DNA of 64,000 bases from Variovorax paradoxus (GTDB lineage Bacteria; Pseudomonadota; Gammaproteobacteria; Burkholderiales; Burkholderiaceae_C), in the NCBI RefSeq assembly GCF_009498455.1, contig NZ_CP045644.1, positions 6,885,001 through 6,949,000 on the forward strand. The letters are read 5' to 3'. Each line of letters begins with the position of its first letter. Positions within the stretch are counted from its first letter, which is position 1. Below the pieces are notes generated by a model. That model did not search any database. It had not been told where the DNA came from and saw only the letters and a list, made by a program, of their open reading frames with translations. The translations under genes were made by a program, and so were the position numbers. Below are positions 1 to 8,896 of the stretch, piece by piece.

Positions 1-1295
1 ACCGCATCGCCGAGATCCGCCTGAACGACAAGTTCGGTGCCGACGTCACGCTCGGCAACGACGTGTGGGACTGGCAGGAGCAGCTGTCGGTGCACACCGA
101 CCCCGGCTATGCCGAGAAGGGCCAGCTCACCGTGACGTACCTGACCGACGCGCACCGCGCCTGCGCCGCGAACATCTCGGGCTGGATGCGCGACTGCGGC
201 TTCGACTCCGTGCACATCGATGCGGTCGGCAACGTGGTCGGCCGCTATGAAGGCGCCAAGCCCGATGCCAAGACCCTGCTCACCGGCTCGCACTACGACA
301 CCGTGCGCAACGGCGGCAAGTACGACGGCCGCCTGGGCATCTTCGTGCCCATGGCCTGCGTGCGCGAACTCAAGCGCCAGAACCGCCGCCTGCCCTTCGC
401 CTTCGAAGTCGTCGGCTTCGCCGAAGAAGAAGGCCAGCGCTACAAGGCCACCTTCCTCGGCTCGGGCGCGCTCATCGGCCACTTCGACACGCGCTGGCTC
501 GACCAGAAGGACGCCGACGGCATCACCATGCGCGAGGCCATGCAGCACGCGGGCCTGCAGGAAGAAGACATTCCGAAGATCCAGCGCGACCCGGCGCGCT
601 ACCTCGGCTTTGTCGAGGTGCACATCGAGCAGGGCCCCGTGCTCACCGAACTCGACCTGCCGCTGGGCATCGTCACCTCCATCAACGGCAGCGTGCGCTA
701 CGTGGGCGAAGTCATCGGCATGGCCAGCCACGCCGGCACCACGCCCATGGACCGCCGCCGCGACGCCGCCGCGGCCGTGGCCGAACTCATCCTCTACACC
801 GAGCAGCGCGCCGCAAAAGACGGCGACTCGGTCGGCACCGTCGGCATGCTCGAAGTGCCGAGCGGCTCGATCAACGTCGTGCCCGGCCGCTGCAAGTTCA
901 GCCTCGACCTGCGCGCGCCCAACAACGCACAGCGCGACGCGCTGGCGAACGACGTGGTCGCCGCGCTGAAGGACATCTGCGAACGCCGCAGCGTGCGCTA
1001 CGAGCTCGAGGAAACCATGCGCGCCGCCGCCGCGCCGAGCGCACCGGCGTGGCAACAGCGCTGGGAACAAGCCGTCGATGCACTGGGCATTCCCCTCTTC
1101 CGCATGCCCAGCGGCGCCGGCCACGACGCCATGAAGCTGCACGAAGTGATGCCGCAGGCCATGCTCTTCGTGCGCGGCATCAACTCGGGCATCAGCCACA
1201 ACCCGCTCGAGTCGAGCACCAACGACGACATCCAGCTCGCCGTGCAAGCGTTCCAGCTCCTGCTGGACAACCTCGCCGCCGAACAAGCCCACTGA
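1..1295 (+). CDS. OHCU decarboxylase (C-terminal end) fused to allantoate amidohydrolase, 5'-partial
   Basis: The reading frame is open from base 3 with no stop before position 63, so the gene starts upstream of the window. The first visible residues (RIAEIRLNDKFG) match the conserved end of OHCU decarboxylases (UraD type), which turn the urate-oxidation product into S-allantoin. They run straight into a full-length M20-type zinc amidohydrolase of about 410 residues. Its metal-site motifs are visible: GSHYDT, KYDGRLG, EEEGQRY, HIEQGPVL and GHDAMKL. Allantoate amidohydrolase releases ammonia and CO2 from allantoate; the related N-carbamoyl-amino-acid hydrolases are the alternative. It lies 23 bp before another M20 gene. 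The GTG at 63 would be a poor start because it removes residues joined to the upstream domain. The amidohydrolase call is firm for family; the fusion rests on about 20 visible residues. Confidence 0.85.
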   Translation, partial: RIAEIRLNDKFGADVTLGNDVWDWQEQLSVHTDPGYAEKGQLTVTYLTDAHRACAANISGWMRDCGFDSVHIDAVGNVVGRYEGAKPDAKTLLTGSHYDTVRNGGKYDGRLGIFVPMACVRELKRQNRRLPFAFEVVGFAEEEGQRYKATFLGSGALIGHFDTRWLDQKDADGITMREAMQHAGLQEEDIPKIQRDPARYLGFVEVHIEQGPVLTELDLPLGIVTSINGSVRYVGEVIGMASHAGTTPMDRRRDAAAAVAELILYTEQRAAKDGDSVGTVGMLEVPSGSINVVPGRCKFSLDLRAPNNAQRDALANDVVAALKDICERRSVRYELEETMRAAAAPSAPAWQQRWEQAVDALGIPLFRMPSGAGHDAMKLHEVMPQAMLFVRGINSGISHNPLESSTNDDIQLAVQAFQLLLDNLAAEQAH

Positions 1296-1318
1296 CCGAT
1301 TACAGAAGAACAGCCACC

Positions 1319-2545
1319 ATGACCGACTACGCCAAACTCGACGCCTGGATCGACGCCCACTTCGACGAGGAAGTGCAATTTCTGCAGCAACTGGTGCAGG
1401 TGCCCACCGACACGCCGCCCGGCAACAACGCGCCCCACGCCGAGCGCACCGCCGAGCTGCTGAAAGACTTCGGCCTCGACGCCGAGAAGCACGCCGTGCC
1501 CGCGCAAGAGGTGAAGGACTACGGCCTCGAGTCGATCACCAACCTGATCGTGCGCCGCCAATACGGCAACGGTGGCCGCACCGTCGCGCTCAACGCCCAC
1601 GGCGACGTGGTGCCGCCCGGCGAAGGCTGGACGCACGACCCGTATGGCGGCGAGATCGTCGATGGCAGCCTGTACGGCCGCGCCGCCGCCGTCAGCAAGA
1701 GCGACTTCGCCAGCTTCACCTTCGCGCTGCGCGCGCTCGAAGCCGTGGCCAAGCCCACCAAGGGCAGCATCGAACTGCACTTCACCTACGACGAAGAGTT
1801 CGGCGGCATCCTCGGCCCGGGCTGGCTGCTCGAGAAGGGCCTGACCAAGCCCGACCTCATGATCGCGGCCGGCTTCAGCTACGAAGTGGTCACCGCCCAC
1901 AACGGCTGCCTGCAGATGGAAGTGACCGTGCACGGCAAGATGGCGCACGCCGCCGTGCCCACCACCGGCATCGATGCGCTGCAGGGCGCCACCAAGATTT
2001 TGAATGCGCTGTACGCGCAGAACACGCTCTACCAGCAGGTCACGTCGAAGGTCGAGGGCATCACGCACCCCTACCTGAACGTGGGCCGCATCGAAGGCGG
2101 CACCAACACCAACGTCGTGCCCGGCAAGGTCGTGTTCAAGCTCGACCGCCGCATGATCCCCGAAGAGAACCCGGTCGAAGTCGAAGCCAACATCCGCCAG
2201 GTGATTGCCGATGCCGCCGCCGAGAGCGCGGGCATCACGGTCGACATCAAGCGCATGCTGCTCGCCAACTCGATGAAGCCACTGGCCGGCAACCAGCCGC
2301 TGGTCGATGCGATCCAGAAGCACGGCGGCGAGCTGTTCGGCGAACCCATCAAGGCCATGGGCACGCCGCTGTACACCGACGTGCGCCTGTACGTCGAGGC
2401 CGGCATTCCGGGCGTGATCTACGGCGCCGGCCCGCGCACCGTGCTCGAGTCGCACGCCAAGCGCAGCGACGAGCGCGTGGTGCTCGAAGACCTGCGCCGC
2501 GCGACCAAGGTGGTGGCACGCACGCTGAGTGATCTGCTGGCCTGA
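1319..2545 (+). CDS. M20-family metallopeptidase-like protein with altered metal site
   Basis: 408 residues, ATG at 1319. The fold is ArgE/DapE-like: AHGDVVPPGEGW (H94, D96), a catalytic-type YDEEFGG (E159/E160), the dimerisation-domain motif GKMAHAAVP near 206-214, and a C-terminal ESHAKRSDE (H379). Two usual zinc ligands are not seen. Where family members have G-[AS]-x-D-M-K-G, this protein reads GRAAAVSKSD (121-129). Where GEPT normally supplies a Glu ligand it reads AAGFS (183-187). It may therefore bind one metal or act on an unusual substrate. It follows the allantoate amidohydrolase by 23 bp, suggesting a role in ureide breakdown such as ureidoglycolate or carbamoyl-amide hydrolysis; that role is only inferred from position. 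Confidence 0.8.
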   Translation: MTDYAKLDAWIDAHFDEEVQFLQQLVQVPTDTPPGNNAPHAERTAELLKDFGLDAEKHAVPAQEVKDYGLESITNLIVRRQYGNGGRTVALNAHGDVVPPGEGWTHDPYGGEIVDGSLYGRAAAVSKSDFASFTFALRALEAVAKPTKGSIELHFTYDEEFGGILGPGWLLEKGLTKPDLMIAAGFSYEVVTAHNGCLQMEVTVHGKMAHAAVPTTGIDALQGATKILNALYAQNTLYQQVTSKVEGITHPYLNVGRIEGGTNTNVVPGKVVFKLDRRMIPEENPVEVEANIRQVIADAAAESAGITVDIKRMLLANSMKPLAGNQPLVDAIQKHGGELFGEPIKAMGTPLYTDVRLYVEAGIPGVIYGAGPRTVLESHAKRSDERVVLEDLRRATKVVARTLSDLLA

Positions 2546-2570
2546 ACACTCTGAAACGGGACTGAAAGCG

Positions 2571-2586
2571 CACGCCTTAGGGCGTG
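2571..2586 (+). terminator. Short hairpin after the M20 gene
   Basis: CACGCC-TTAG-GGCGTG forms a perfect 6-bp stem with a 4-base loop, 25 bases after the stop codon. No T-run follows, so an intrinsic terminator is uncertain; it may instead protect a 3' end. Confidence 0.35.
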
Positions 2587-2730
2587 AACTTTCATCGCAG
2601 TTTCATCGAACCGTCACGACAGGATTTCAGACTCCGGGCTTCTCCGGCGGACGCGCTGTCATGCGCTCCGCCTCATTGAAATCCCGAAGCGGCGGCCAGC
2701 CATGCGCTGGCCGTTGCTGTTTGTGTCGCC

Positions 2731-4431
2731 ATGAAAATCCTGCCTCCCGCGCCCCGCTTTCGCTCGTCCCTTTTCTCGACCCTCGCGCTCGGCGCGGCCC
2801 TGCTGACCGCGTGCGGCGGCGGCTCCGGCGGCGGTGCACCGTTCGCCGGCCTGCCCATCGCACCGCCGGCCCCCGCACCGGCGCCCTCGCCCGCCACACC
2901 GCCGCCGCCACCGGCCGCGCCCGCCGGCCGCTGGACCGTCGGCGACCTGCATGTCCACACCATCCAGTCGGAGGACACGCAGCAGATTTCCACGCTCGAC
3001 CAGGTGCTCGCCAAGGCCTTCGACACCTTCGGCCTCGACTGGGTCGCGCTCTCGGACCACTTGCGCATGTCTTCCTATGACAACGACGGCCGCAAGCTCG
3101 ACCCGGCGATCCCGTTCTCGCGAGGCATGGCCCTGTATCAGGTGCCGCGCATCAAGGCACTGCAGGCCGGCGGCAAGTACGCCGACAAGACGATCTTCGC
3201 GTCCTTCGAGTGGGACATGGCCACGCACGACCACGGCAACGTCGGCATCCTGACCGACAGCCCGATGTCCGACGCGGCGCTCAAGGCCGTGAGCCAGTTC
3301 GAGTACCTGTTCACCAACCGCGACCCCGCGCTGTTCCCGGCCTCCGACGTCGCGGCCTGGAACGCCAAGGACGCACGCGCCTCCACGACGCACGAAGACG
3401 TGCTCAAGGCCATCGCGTGGCTGAAGAAGAACTACCCCGACTCCAGCTACCTGCAGATCAATCACCCCTCGCGCAGCCCCGGCAAATACACGGCCACCCA
3501 GTTGCGCGAGATGAACGACGCCGCGCCCGACATCGTGTTCTCGCTCGAAGGCATGGTCGGCAACCAGATGGAGCCCGACCGCGGCGGCTACGAGAGCGCT
3601 TACACGCCGGCCAACCTGCCCTCGCGCACCTACGGCGGCGTCGACTACCTCGTCGCCAAACTCGGCGGCACCTGGGACGCGCTGCTGTCCGAAGGCCGCC
3701 ACATCTGGAACACGGCCGATTCCGACTACCACTTCACGACCTCGAAGGGCCTGTACAGCAGCGGCTACGCGCCCGGCGAGTACGCGAAGAACCACCTGTG
3801 GGGCGACATCAAGGACCCGAAGTCGCTGCTCACGGCGATGCGTTCGGGCAAGCTCTTCGCGGTCAACGGCAGCCTCATCAACGCGCTCGACTTCAAGGTC
3901 CAAAGCGCCAAGGGCGCCGGCGAGATGGGCACCGAAGTGAGTGCCAAGCCGGGCGAAGACCTGAAGATCACGATCCGCTTCAAGAGCCCCGAGCGCAACA
4001 ACTTCGAGTACCAGCTCGGCAGCGGCGTGTATGCCAACGTGAAGCCCGTGGTCGACCACATCGACCTCATCGCCGGCGACGTCACCGGCCGGGAACTCCC
4101 GGGCACGCCCGGCTACGCGCGCGACACCAACCCGACGACCCGCGTGGTGAAACGCTTCACCCGCGCCGACTGGACGCTCGACACCGAAGGCTACTTCGCA
4201 GTGACCTACACGGTGAAGGCCGGCAACAACCAGTACTTCCGCCTGCGAGGCACCAACCTCGGCACCGACGTGCCGAACGAAACGGCGGGCGGCGAGCCGC
4301 TGTTCGATGCGCGCACGCCCACACCGGCCGGCGACGATCCGGTCACGCGCTTCAATGCGATCAATGCGCGCAACTACAGCGACCTGTGGTTCTATTCGAA
4401 TCCGGTGTTTGTGAAGGTGGCGGGGCAGTAA
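2731..4431 (+). CDS. PHP-like metallohydrolase lipoprotein
   Basis: 566 residues. A signal peptide ends in a lipobox (LLTAC, Cys28), so the protein should be lipid-anchored in the envelope. A glycine/serine stretch and a very proline/alanine-rich linker (about 29-66) tether the globular part. The catalytic region starts at GDLHVHT (H74, H76), the metal-binding opening of PHP-type phosphoesterases (CehA/McbA-like). LSDHLRM, INHPSR and TADSDYHF supply further His/Asp residues expected in such sites. The C-terminal third looks like a beta-rich accessory domain. The substrate is unknown. It sits alone between the purine cluster and the converging iron operon, with a weak ribosome-binding site. 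Confidence 0.75.
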   Translation: MKILPPAPRFRSSLFSTLALGAALLTACGGGSGGGAPFAGLPIAPPAPAPAPSPATPPPPPAAPAGRWTVGDLHVHTIQSEDTQQISTLDQVLAKAFDTFGLDWVALSDHLRMSSYDNDGRKLDPAIPFSRGMALYQVPRIKALQAGGKYADKTIFASFEWDMATHDHGNVGILTDSPMSDAALKAVSQFEYLFTNRDPALFPASDVAAWNAKDARASTTHEDVLKAIAWLKKNYPDSSYLQINHPSRSPGKYTATQLREMNDAAPDIVFSLEGMVGNQMEPDRGGYESAYTPANLPSRTYGGVDYLVAKLGGTWDALLSEGRHIWNTADSDYHFTTSKGLYSSGYAPGEYAKNHLWGDIKDPKSLLTAMRSGKLFAVNGSLINALDFKVQSAKGAGEMGTEVSAKPGEDLKITIRFKSPERNNFEYQLGSGVYANVKPVVDHIDLIAGDVTGRELPGTPGYARDTNPTTRVVKRFTRADWTLDTEGYFAVTYTVKAGNNQYFRLRGTNLGTDVPNETAGGEPLFDARTPTPAGDDPVTRFNAINARNYSDLWFYSNPVFVKVAGQ

Positions 4432-4457
4432 GCAGACACGCACCAGCGCAGCCGGGA

Positions 4458-5966
4458 CTACGCGGCTCGCTGCTTCGAACGCCCAATGCGCATCGCGATG
4501 CCCGCCAGCACCAGCGACACGCCCCACAGCGCGATGTCGAACCCGGTGAATCCCCCACGCTCGCGAAGCCCCATCACCACGCCCACCCACGGCAACACCG
4601 CCAGCAAGGCAGCGCCCGCCGCGAACAGCTCGACCCACGCACGCTGAACGGGCCTGGCGATCGCGAAGATCAACACCAGCGCCCAGGCGATGAAGAACAG
4701 GTGAATCTCCCATTCGCGCCGGTCCACGAGGGCCAGCGGCAGCAGCCGGTTGCCCCAGAGGAACGCCGCCATCGCCACGGGCAGCCCCGCGATGGTGGCG
4801 ACGTTGAGCCGCTCCACGAGCCGGAAACCGAACGTCGGCTTGTCGATGGCCGCCTGCTTCACGCGCCGCTTGACGGTCCACAGCACCAGCCCGGTGGCCA
4901 CCATCGCCGTTCCCGCCAGGCTCGAGAGAAAGAACAGCCAGCGCGTCGCGGCATCGGCAAAGCGCGCCACATGCAGGCCGTACAGCACGCCGCGGGTTTC
5001 GGCCGCGGGTCCGGCCTGATCCCTGATCTGCTGCAACGTGCCGCTCGGGCCGTCGAACACCAGGTAGCGCGGGCTGACGGACACACGCCCCGCATCACCG
5101 CGCACGACACGCACCTGCGACGCGGCATCGCCCGGGTGGTCGACGATCACGCGCGCCACGCTGTCCGTGCCCCAGCGCTGCTGCGCCTCGCGCACCATCG
5201 CGCCCACATCGGCCAGCTTGCCTGTCACGCCGCTCGGTGCGCCGGGCGGCAGAAGCGCCGTCATTTCGGCACGCAGCGCGGGGCGTATCTGCGCGGCTGA
5301 AGGCGCGCGGTCGGCGCCCCAGGGCATGTACAGCGTCATGAGCGTCACCAGGCCGGTGTAGGTGATCATCAAATGAAACGGCAGCGCGGTCACCGACACC
5401 GCGTTGTGCGCATCCAGCCATGAGCGCTGGCCCTTGCCCCGGCGGAAGGTGAAGAAGTTGGTGAAGATCTTCTTGTGCGTGATCACGCCGCTGACCAGCG
5501 CGACCAGCATGAACATGGTGGCCAGGCCCACCAGCCAGCGCGCCGCCACGCGCGGCAGGTAGTGCAGCGAGAAATGAAAGTAATAGAAGAACTCGCCGCC
5601 GTCGGTCGCGCGCGCGGCCAATGGCTGGCCCGTCAGCGGGTCGAGCACGGCACGACCGTCGATCTCGCCGATGCGCCACGACGCGGCCACGACGTTCGTG
5701 CGCGCGCCCGCCAGATCGATCACCCATCGGGTGGCGCCCGGCGCCAGCACCTGCAAGGTGGCGACGGCCCGCGCAGCGCTGTCCGCGGCCACCGGCGCTT
5801 GCGTGAGCGCCGGCAGTTCGGGGCGCATCCATTGCGAAATTTCTTCGCGGAAGTAACTCGCCGCGCCGGTCAGGAACATCGCGTAGAGCAGCCAGCCGAA
5901 GAGCAGGCCGGTCCAGGTGTGCAGACCGGCCATGGCCTGGCGCAGGCGGGGTGCGGCAGCGCTCAT
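4458..5966 (-). CDS. PepSY-associated transmembrane protein
   Basis: About 502 residues from the ATG at 5966. The N-terminus has the PepSY-family helix HTWTGLLFGWLLYAMFLTG followed by the periplasmic FREEISQWM region. Further helices lie in the middle and C-terminus, with a run of four or more near the end. Members of this family are common beside siderophore receptors and are thought to act as inner-membrane reductases or uptake partners. It is the last gene of the fec-type operon: its ATG overlaps the upstream gene's stop codon (ATGA), showing translational coupling. The chosen start follows that overlap; the frame extends further upstream but only into the neighbouring gene. Confidence 0.82.
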   Translation of the reverse strand: MSAAAPRLRQAMAGLHTWTGLLFGWLLYAMFLTGAASYFREEISQWMRPELPALTQAPVAADSAARAVATLQVLAPGATRWVIDLAGARTNVVAASWRIGEIDGRAVLDPLTGQPLAARATDGGEFFYYFHFSLHYLPRVAARWLVGLATMFMLVALVSGVITHKKIFTNFFTFRRGKGQRSWLDAHNAVSVTALPFHLMITYTGLVTLMTLYMPWGADRAPSAAQIRPALRAEMTALLPPGAPSGVTGKLADVGAMVREAQQRWGTDSVARVIVDHPGDAASQVRVVRGDAGRVSVSPRYLVFDGPSGTLQQIRDQAGPAAETRGVLYGLHVARFADAATRWLFFLSSLAGTAMVATGLVLWTVKRRVKQAAIDKPTFGFRLVERLNVATIAGLPVAMAAFLWGNRLLPLALVDRREWEIHLFFIAWALVLIFAIARPVQRAWVELFAAGAALLAVLPWVGVVMGLRERGGFTGFDIALWGVSLVLAGIAMRIGRSKQRAA

Positions 5967-6265
5967 ACGGCGGCCTCCGCCCAGACCTTGCATGCCATGG
6001 CCAGCAGCGGCAGCGCGACCGCGGCCAGCCCCAGCCACGCACGCAGCGCGCTGCGCGCGGCGAACACCCAGATCACCGCGCCCGCGTACACCAGGAAGCT
6101 GGCCTGCATGCCGGCGAGCACGGCCTCGACAGTGCGCATGGGCAGCGCCAGCGCCGCCACACTGGTCAGTGCCGCGAGCGCATAGCCGCCGAACAGCGCG
6201 GCCACGATGCGCGACAGCAAGGCGGCCCGGCTGCTGCGGCGCGCGGGGGCACGCAACACGGGCAT
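5963..6265 (-). CDS. DUF3649 small membrane protein
   Basis: 100 residues from the ATG at 6265. It holds three hydrophobic segments (around AALFGGYALAALTSVAALAL, SFLVYAGAVIWVFAA and LGLAAVALPLLAMA). This is the pattern of the DUF3649 proteins found between TonB receptors and PepSY proteins in iron-uptake loci. Its start overlaps the receptor stop codon (TGATG) and its own stop overlaps the next start (ATGA), so the three genes are tightly coupled. A precise biochemical role is not known. A longer in-frame start at 6334 lies inside the receptor gene and is unlikely. Confidence 0.75.
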   Translation of the reverse strand: MPVLRAPARRSSRAALLSRIVAALFGGYALAALTSVAALALPMRTVEAVLAGMQASFLVYAGAVIWVFAARSALRAWLGLAAVALPLLAMACKVWAEAAV

Positions 6266-8742
6266 CAGAACCGGTAGAGCGCGCTCAGGTTGGCGGTGCG
6301 CTCCGCGCTGCGGTAGCAGATGCTTCCGTTGCAATCCAGCAGCGACTGCTTGTTCAGCAGGTTGTTGAGGTTGAGCGAGACGCGCCAGGGCCCGCGGTCG
6401 AAGCCGAGCGCCAGGTCGACCATCGCGATGCTCGGGTTCGTGATGTTGGCGTTGCCGGTGTCCCAGGCCGAACGCGCCTTGCCGAGGTAGCGCACGCCGA
6501 GGGCGGCAAACGCGCGGGTCGAGTCACCCACCGGGAACGAATACTTGCCCCACACCGAGGCGCTGTGCTTCGGTGCGCTCATCTGCGGCAGGCCCAGGTC
6601 GCCGTCGTTGCTGCGCGTGATGCGGGTGTCCAGGTAGGTGTACTGGGCGATGAGGCTGATGTTGTTCGTCACATCGGCCCGGGCTTCGAGTTCGAGCCCG
6701 CGCGACCTGACCTGGCCGGTCTGGATGACTTCTCCGGGCGCTTGCGGCGCGGCCGTGGTCACGTTGCTGCGCACGATGTCGAACACCGAGGCCGTGTAGC
6801 TGGCGTTCTTTGCGGTCGGCTGGTAGCGCACGCCGGCTTCGATCTGCCGGCCCTTCGAAGGCTTCAGCAGGTTGCCGTTCAGGTCCTTGCCGATCTCCGG
6901 CGAGAAGGACGTGGCGTAGTTCGCATAGGGCGCCCAGCCGGAGTCGAACAGGTACACGACACCGACGCGGCCGGTGGTGGCACTGGCCGAGGTGTCGTAG
7001 ATCTCGCTGCTGTCGCCGGTCTTGCCGAAGGTGCGGGTGCCCGTGGCGTCCGCCTTGTCATGCCGCACGCCGGCCGTGAGAACCCAGCGATCCCATTTGA
7101 TCTGGTCCTGCAGGTAGAGGCCGACCTGCTTCGTCGGCACCCGGTCGACATACGGGTCGGCGGCCGGTGCGAGCGGCCGGTGCATGTACACGGGCGCGAA
7201 CAGGTTCATCGGCGACAGCAAGGGGCGGTCGTACGGGAACTCGTCGGTGGTGCGCGACTTGGCGTAGTCGACACCGGCCAGCAGGGTGTGCTTCAGCGGG
7301 CCGCTGTCGAAGCGCGCCTGCACGCGCGTGTCGAGCAGCAGGCCCTTCCAGTGCGTTTCGCGCGGCGAGAAGCTGCGGCCGAGCGTGTAGCCGTCGGCGC
7401 GCAGGCCGCGCGGGAACACGTTGGTCTCGGAACGGTCGAGCTCGCTGTAGCGCATGCTCTGCTGCACCGACCAGGTGTCGTTGAAGCTGTGCTCGAACTC
7501 GTAGCCGAGCATCTTGTTGTCGCGGCGCCAGCGGTTGTCGTCACCGCCGACGTTCACGCGCGGGCTCGGCTGGCCGAACACGCCGGGCTGCTCCAGCTGG
7601 TTCTGCCAGGCGTAGGCCTGGTTGTCCTTCTGGTAGCGCCCGAGCAGCGTGAGCTTGGTGCTGGCGTTGGGCTGCCATGTGAGGGCGGGCGCAATGAAGA
7701 GGCGGTTGTCGCGGTCGTGGTCCAGGCGGGTGTTCGACTCGCGTCCCAGCATGGTGAGGCGGTAGGTCCAGTCGCTGTCGCTGCCGAGCGCGCCGGAGAG
7801 GTCGGCCTTCAGTTGCTTGCGGTTGTAGCTGCCGTACTCGATGCCGATCTCGCGCAGGGTGTCGGCGGTCGGGCGCTTGCTCACGGCGTTGACCATGCCG
7901 CCCGGCGGCATCTTGCCGTAGAGCACCGAAGCCGGGCCGCGCAGCACTTCGAGCCGTTCGAGGCCGTAGGGTTCGATGGGCGCCGCATAAGAGCGACCCG
8001 ACGTGAGCAGGCCGTCCATGAAGACGCCGGCGGTGCCGAGTTCGAAGCCGCGCAGCAGCGAGAACTCGTCGACCGCCCAGGGCTTCAGGTTCGGCGTGAC
8101 GCCGGCGGTGTAGCGCAGCGCCTCGTCGAGCGACTCGGCCTTGCGGTCGCCGATTTCGTCGGCGGTGATCACGGAGACCGACTGCGGGTTCTCGATGAGC
8201 GCGGTGTCGGTCTTGGTGGCCGTGACACTGCGCCGCGCGACGTAGCCATTGACCCGACTGGTGGGCGTTTCGCGCTCGGTCGCGGCGGTCACCGTCACGG
8301 GCGACAGCGTGGCGGCGGTGTCGCCCGCACCGCTGCGCACGGGCGCGCTCGCCTTGCGCAGCACCGAGCCACCGCTGCCGCTGCCGATCACTTCATAGCC
8401 GCTGCCGCGCAGCACCTGCTCGAAGCCTTCCTGCGCGGTGTAGCGCCCGCGCAGCCCGGGGCTGCGCAGCCCGGCGAGCGTGCCGGGTTCGAAGATCAGC
8501 GGCACGCCGGCGGCGGCCGCGTACTGCGCCAGCACATCGGCGAGCGGGCCGGCGGCAATCGCGAACTGGCGTGCACTGGTGCCCGCCGGCTCGGCCGCGA
8601 ACAACACGGGCGTTGCCGCCAGCGCGCCGATGCCGATGGCGCCACCCAATGCCATGCGGACGGCCGCGTGGACTGCGGTGGTGGTGAGGGCGACCGTGAA
8701 AGTCCCGAGGTGCCGGTGCCGGCGCGCGTGCTGCGATCCCAT
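6265..8742 (-). CDS. TonB-dependent siderophore receptor with N-terminal signalling domain
   Basis: About 825 residues. The ATG at 8742 is chosen because AAAGGACG precedes it by about 8 bases; a longer frame to 8838 lacks this. After a signal sequence comes an STN (secretin/TonB short N-terminal) domain (QFAIAAGPLADVLAQYAAAAG), a linker, then the plug (SVSVITADEIGDRKAESLDE) and a 22-strand barrel ending in the usual terminal aromatic residue (ALYRF). The STN domain passes a ligand signal to FecR, which releases the FecI sigma factor, so the receptor would control its own operon. The substrate is probably a ferric siderophore; which one cannot be told from sequence. Confidence 0.93.
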   Translation of the reverse strand: MGSQHARRHRHLGTFTVALTTTAVHAAVRMALGGAIGIGALAATPVLFAAEPAGTSARQFAIAAGPLADVLAQYAAAAGVPLIFEPGTLAGLRSPGLRGRYTAQEGFEQVLRGSGYEVIGSGSGGSVLRKASAPVRSGAGDTAATLSPVTVTAATERETPTSRVNGYVARRSVTATKTDTALIENPQSVSVITADEIGDRKAESLDEALRYTAGVTPNLKPWAVDEFSLLRGFELGTAGVFMDGLLTSGRSYAAPIEPYGLERLEVLRGPASVLYGKMPPGGMVNAVSKRPTADTLREIGIEYGSYNRKQLKADLSGALGSDSDWTYRLTMLGRESNTRLDHDRDNRLFIAPALTWQPNASTKLTLLGRYQKDNQAYAWQNQLEQPGVFGQPSPRVNVGGDDNRWRRDNKMLGYEFEHSFNDTWSVQQSMRYSELDRSETNVFPRGLRADGYTLGRSFSPRETHWKGLLLDTRVQARFDSGPLKHTLLAGVDYAKSRTTDEFPYDRPLLSPMNLFAPVYMHRPLAPAADPYVDRVPTKQVGLYLQDQIKWDRWVLTAGVRHDKADATGTRTFGKTGDSSEIYDTSASATTGRVGVVYLFDSGWAPYANYATSFSPEIGKDLNGNLLKPSKGRQIEAGVRYQPTAKNASYTASVFDIVRSNVTTAAPQAPGEVIQTGQVRSRGLELEARADVTNNISLIAQYTYLDTRITRSNDGDLGLPQMSAPKHSASVWGKYSFPVGDSTRAFAALGVRYLGKARSAWDTGNANITNPSIAMVDLALGFDRGPWRVSLNLNNLLNKQSLLDCNGSICYRSAERTANLSALYRF

Positions 8743-8779
8743 GTGTCTGCGTCCTTTGGTGTCTGTGATGGCGGGCGAG

Positions 8780-8797
8780 CGCATCGGCATCGATGCG
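8780..8797 (-). other. Hairpin in the fecR-receptor gap
   Basis: CGCATCG-GCAT-CGATGCG is a perfect 7-bp stem with a 4-base loop. It lies between the FecR stop (8897) and the receptor start (8742). It may act as an attenuator or RNA-stability element separating regulator and receptor expression. No T-run is seen beside it. Confidence 0.4.
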
Positions 8798-8896
8798 TCG
8801 TTCCCTCTCACACCGGACGAGACGAAAAAAGTGATCACCCGCGCGCGAATTTTTTTCGACCTGCGAGGCGGTCGTGCAGAAAGGCCGCGAACGCCA

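Noticed and set aside
2659..4881. A 740-residue minus-strand frame and similar long antisense frames elsewhere
   Set aside because: They lie opposite well-recognised genes, are rich in Arg/Gly/Ala/His/Val, and arise from high-GC codon bias at third positions.
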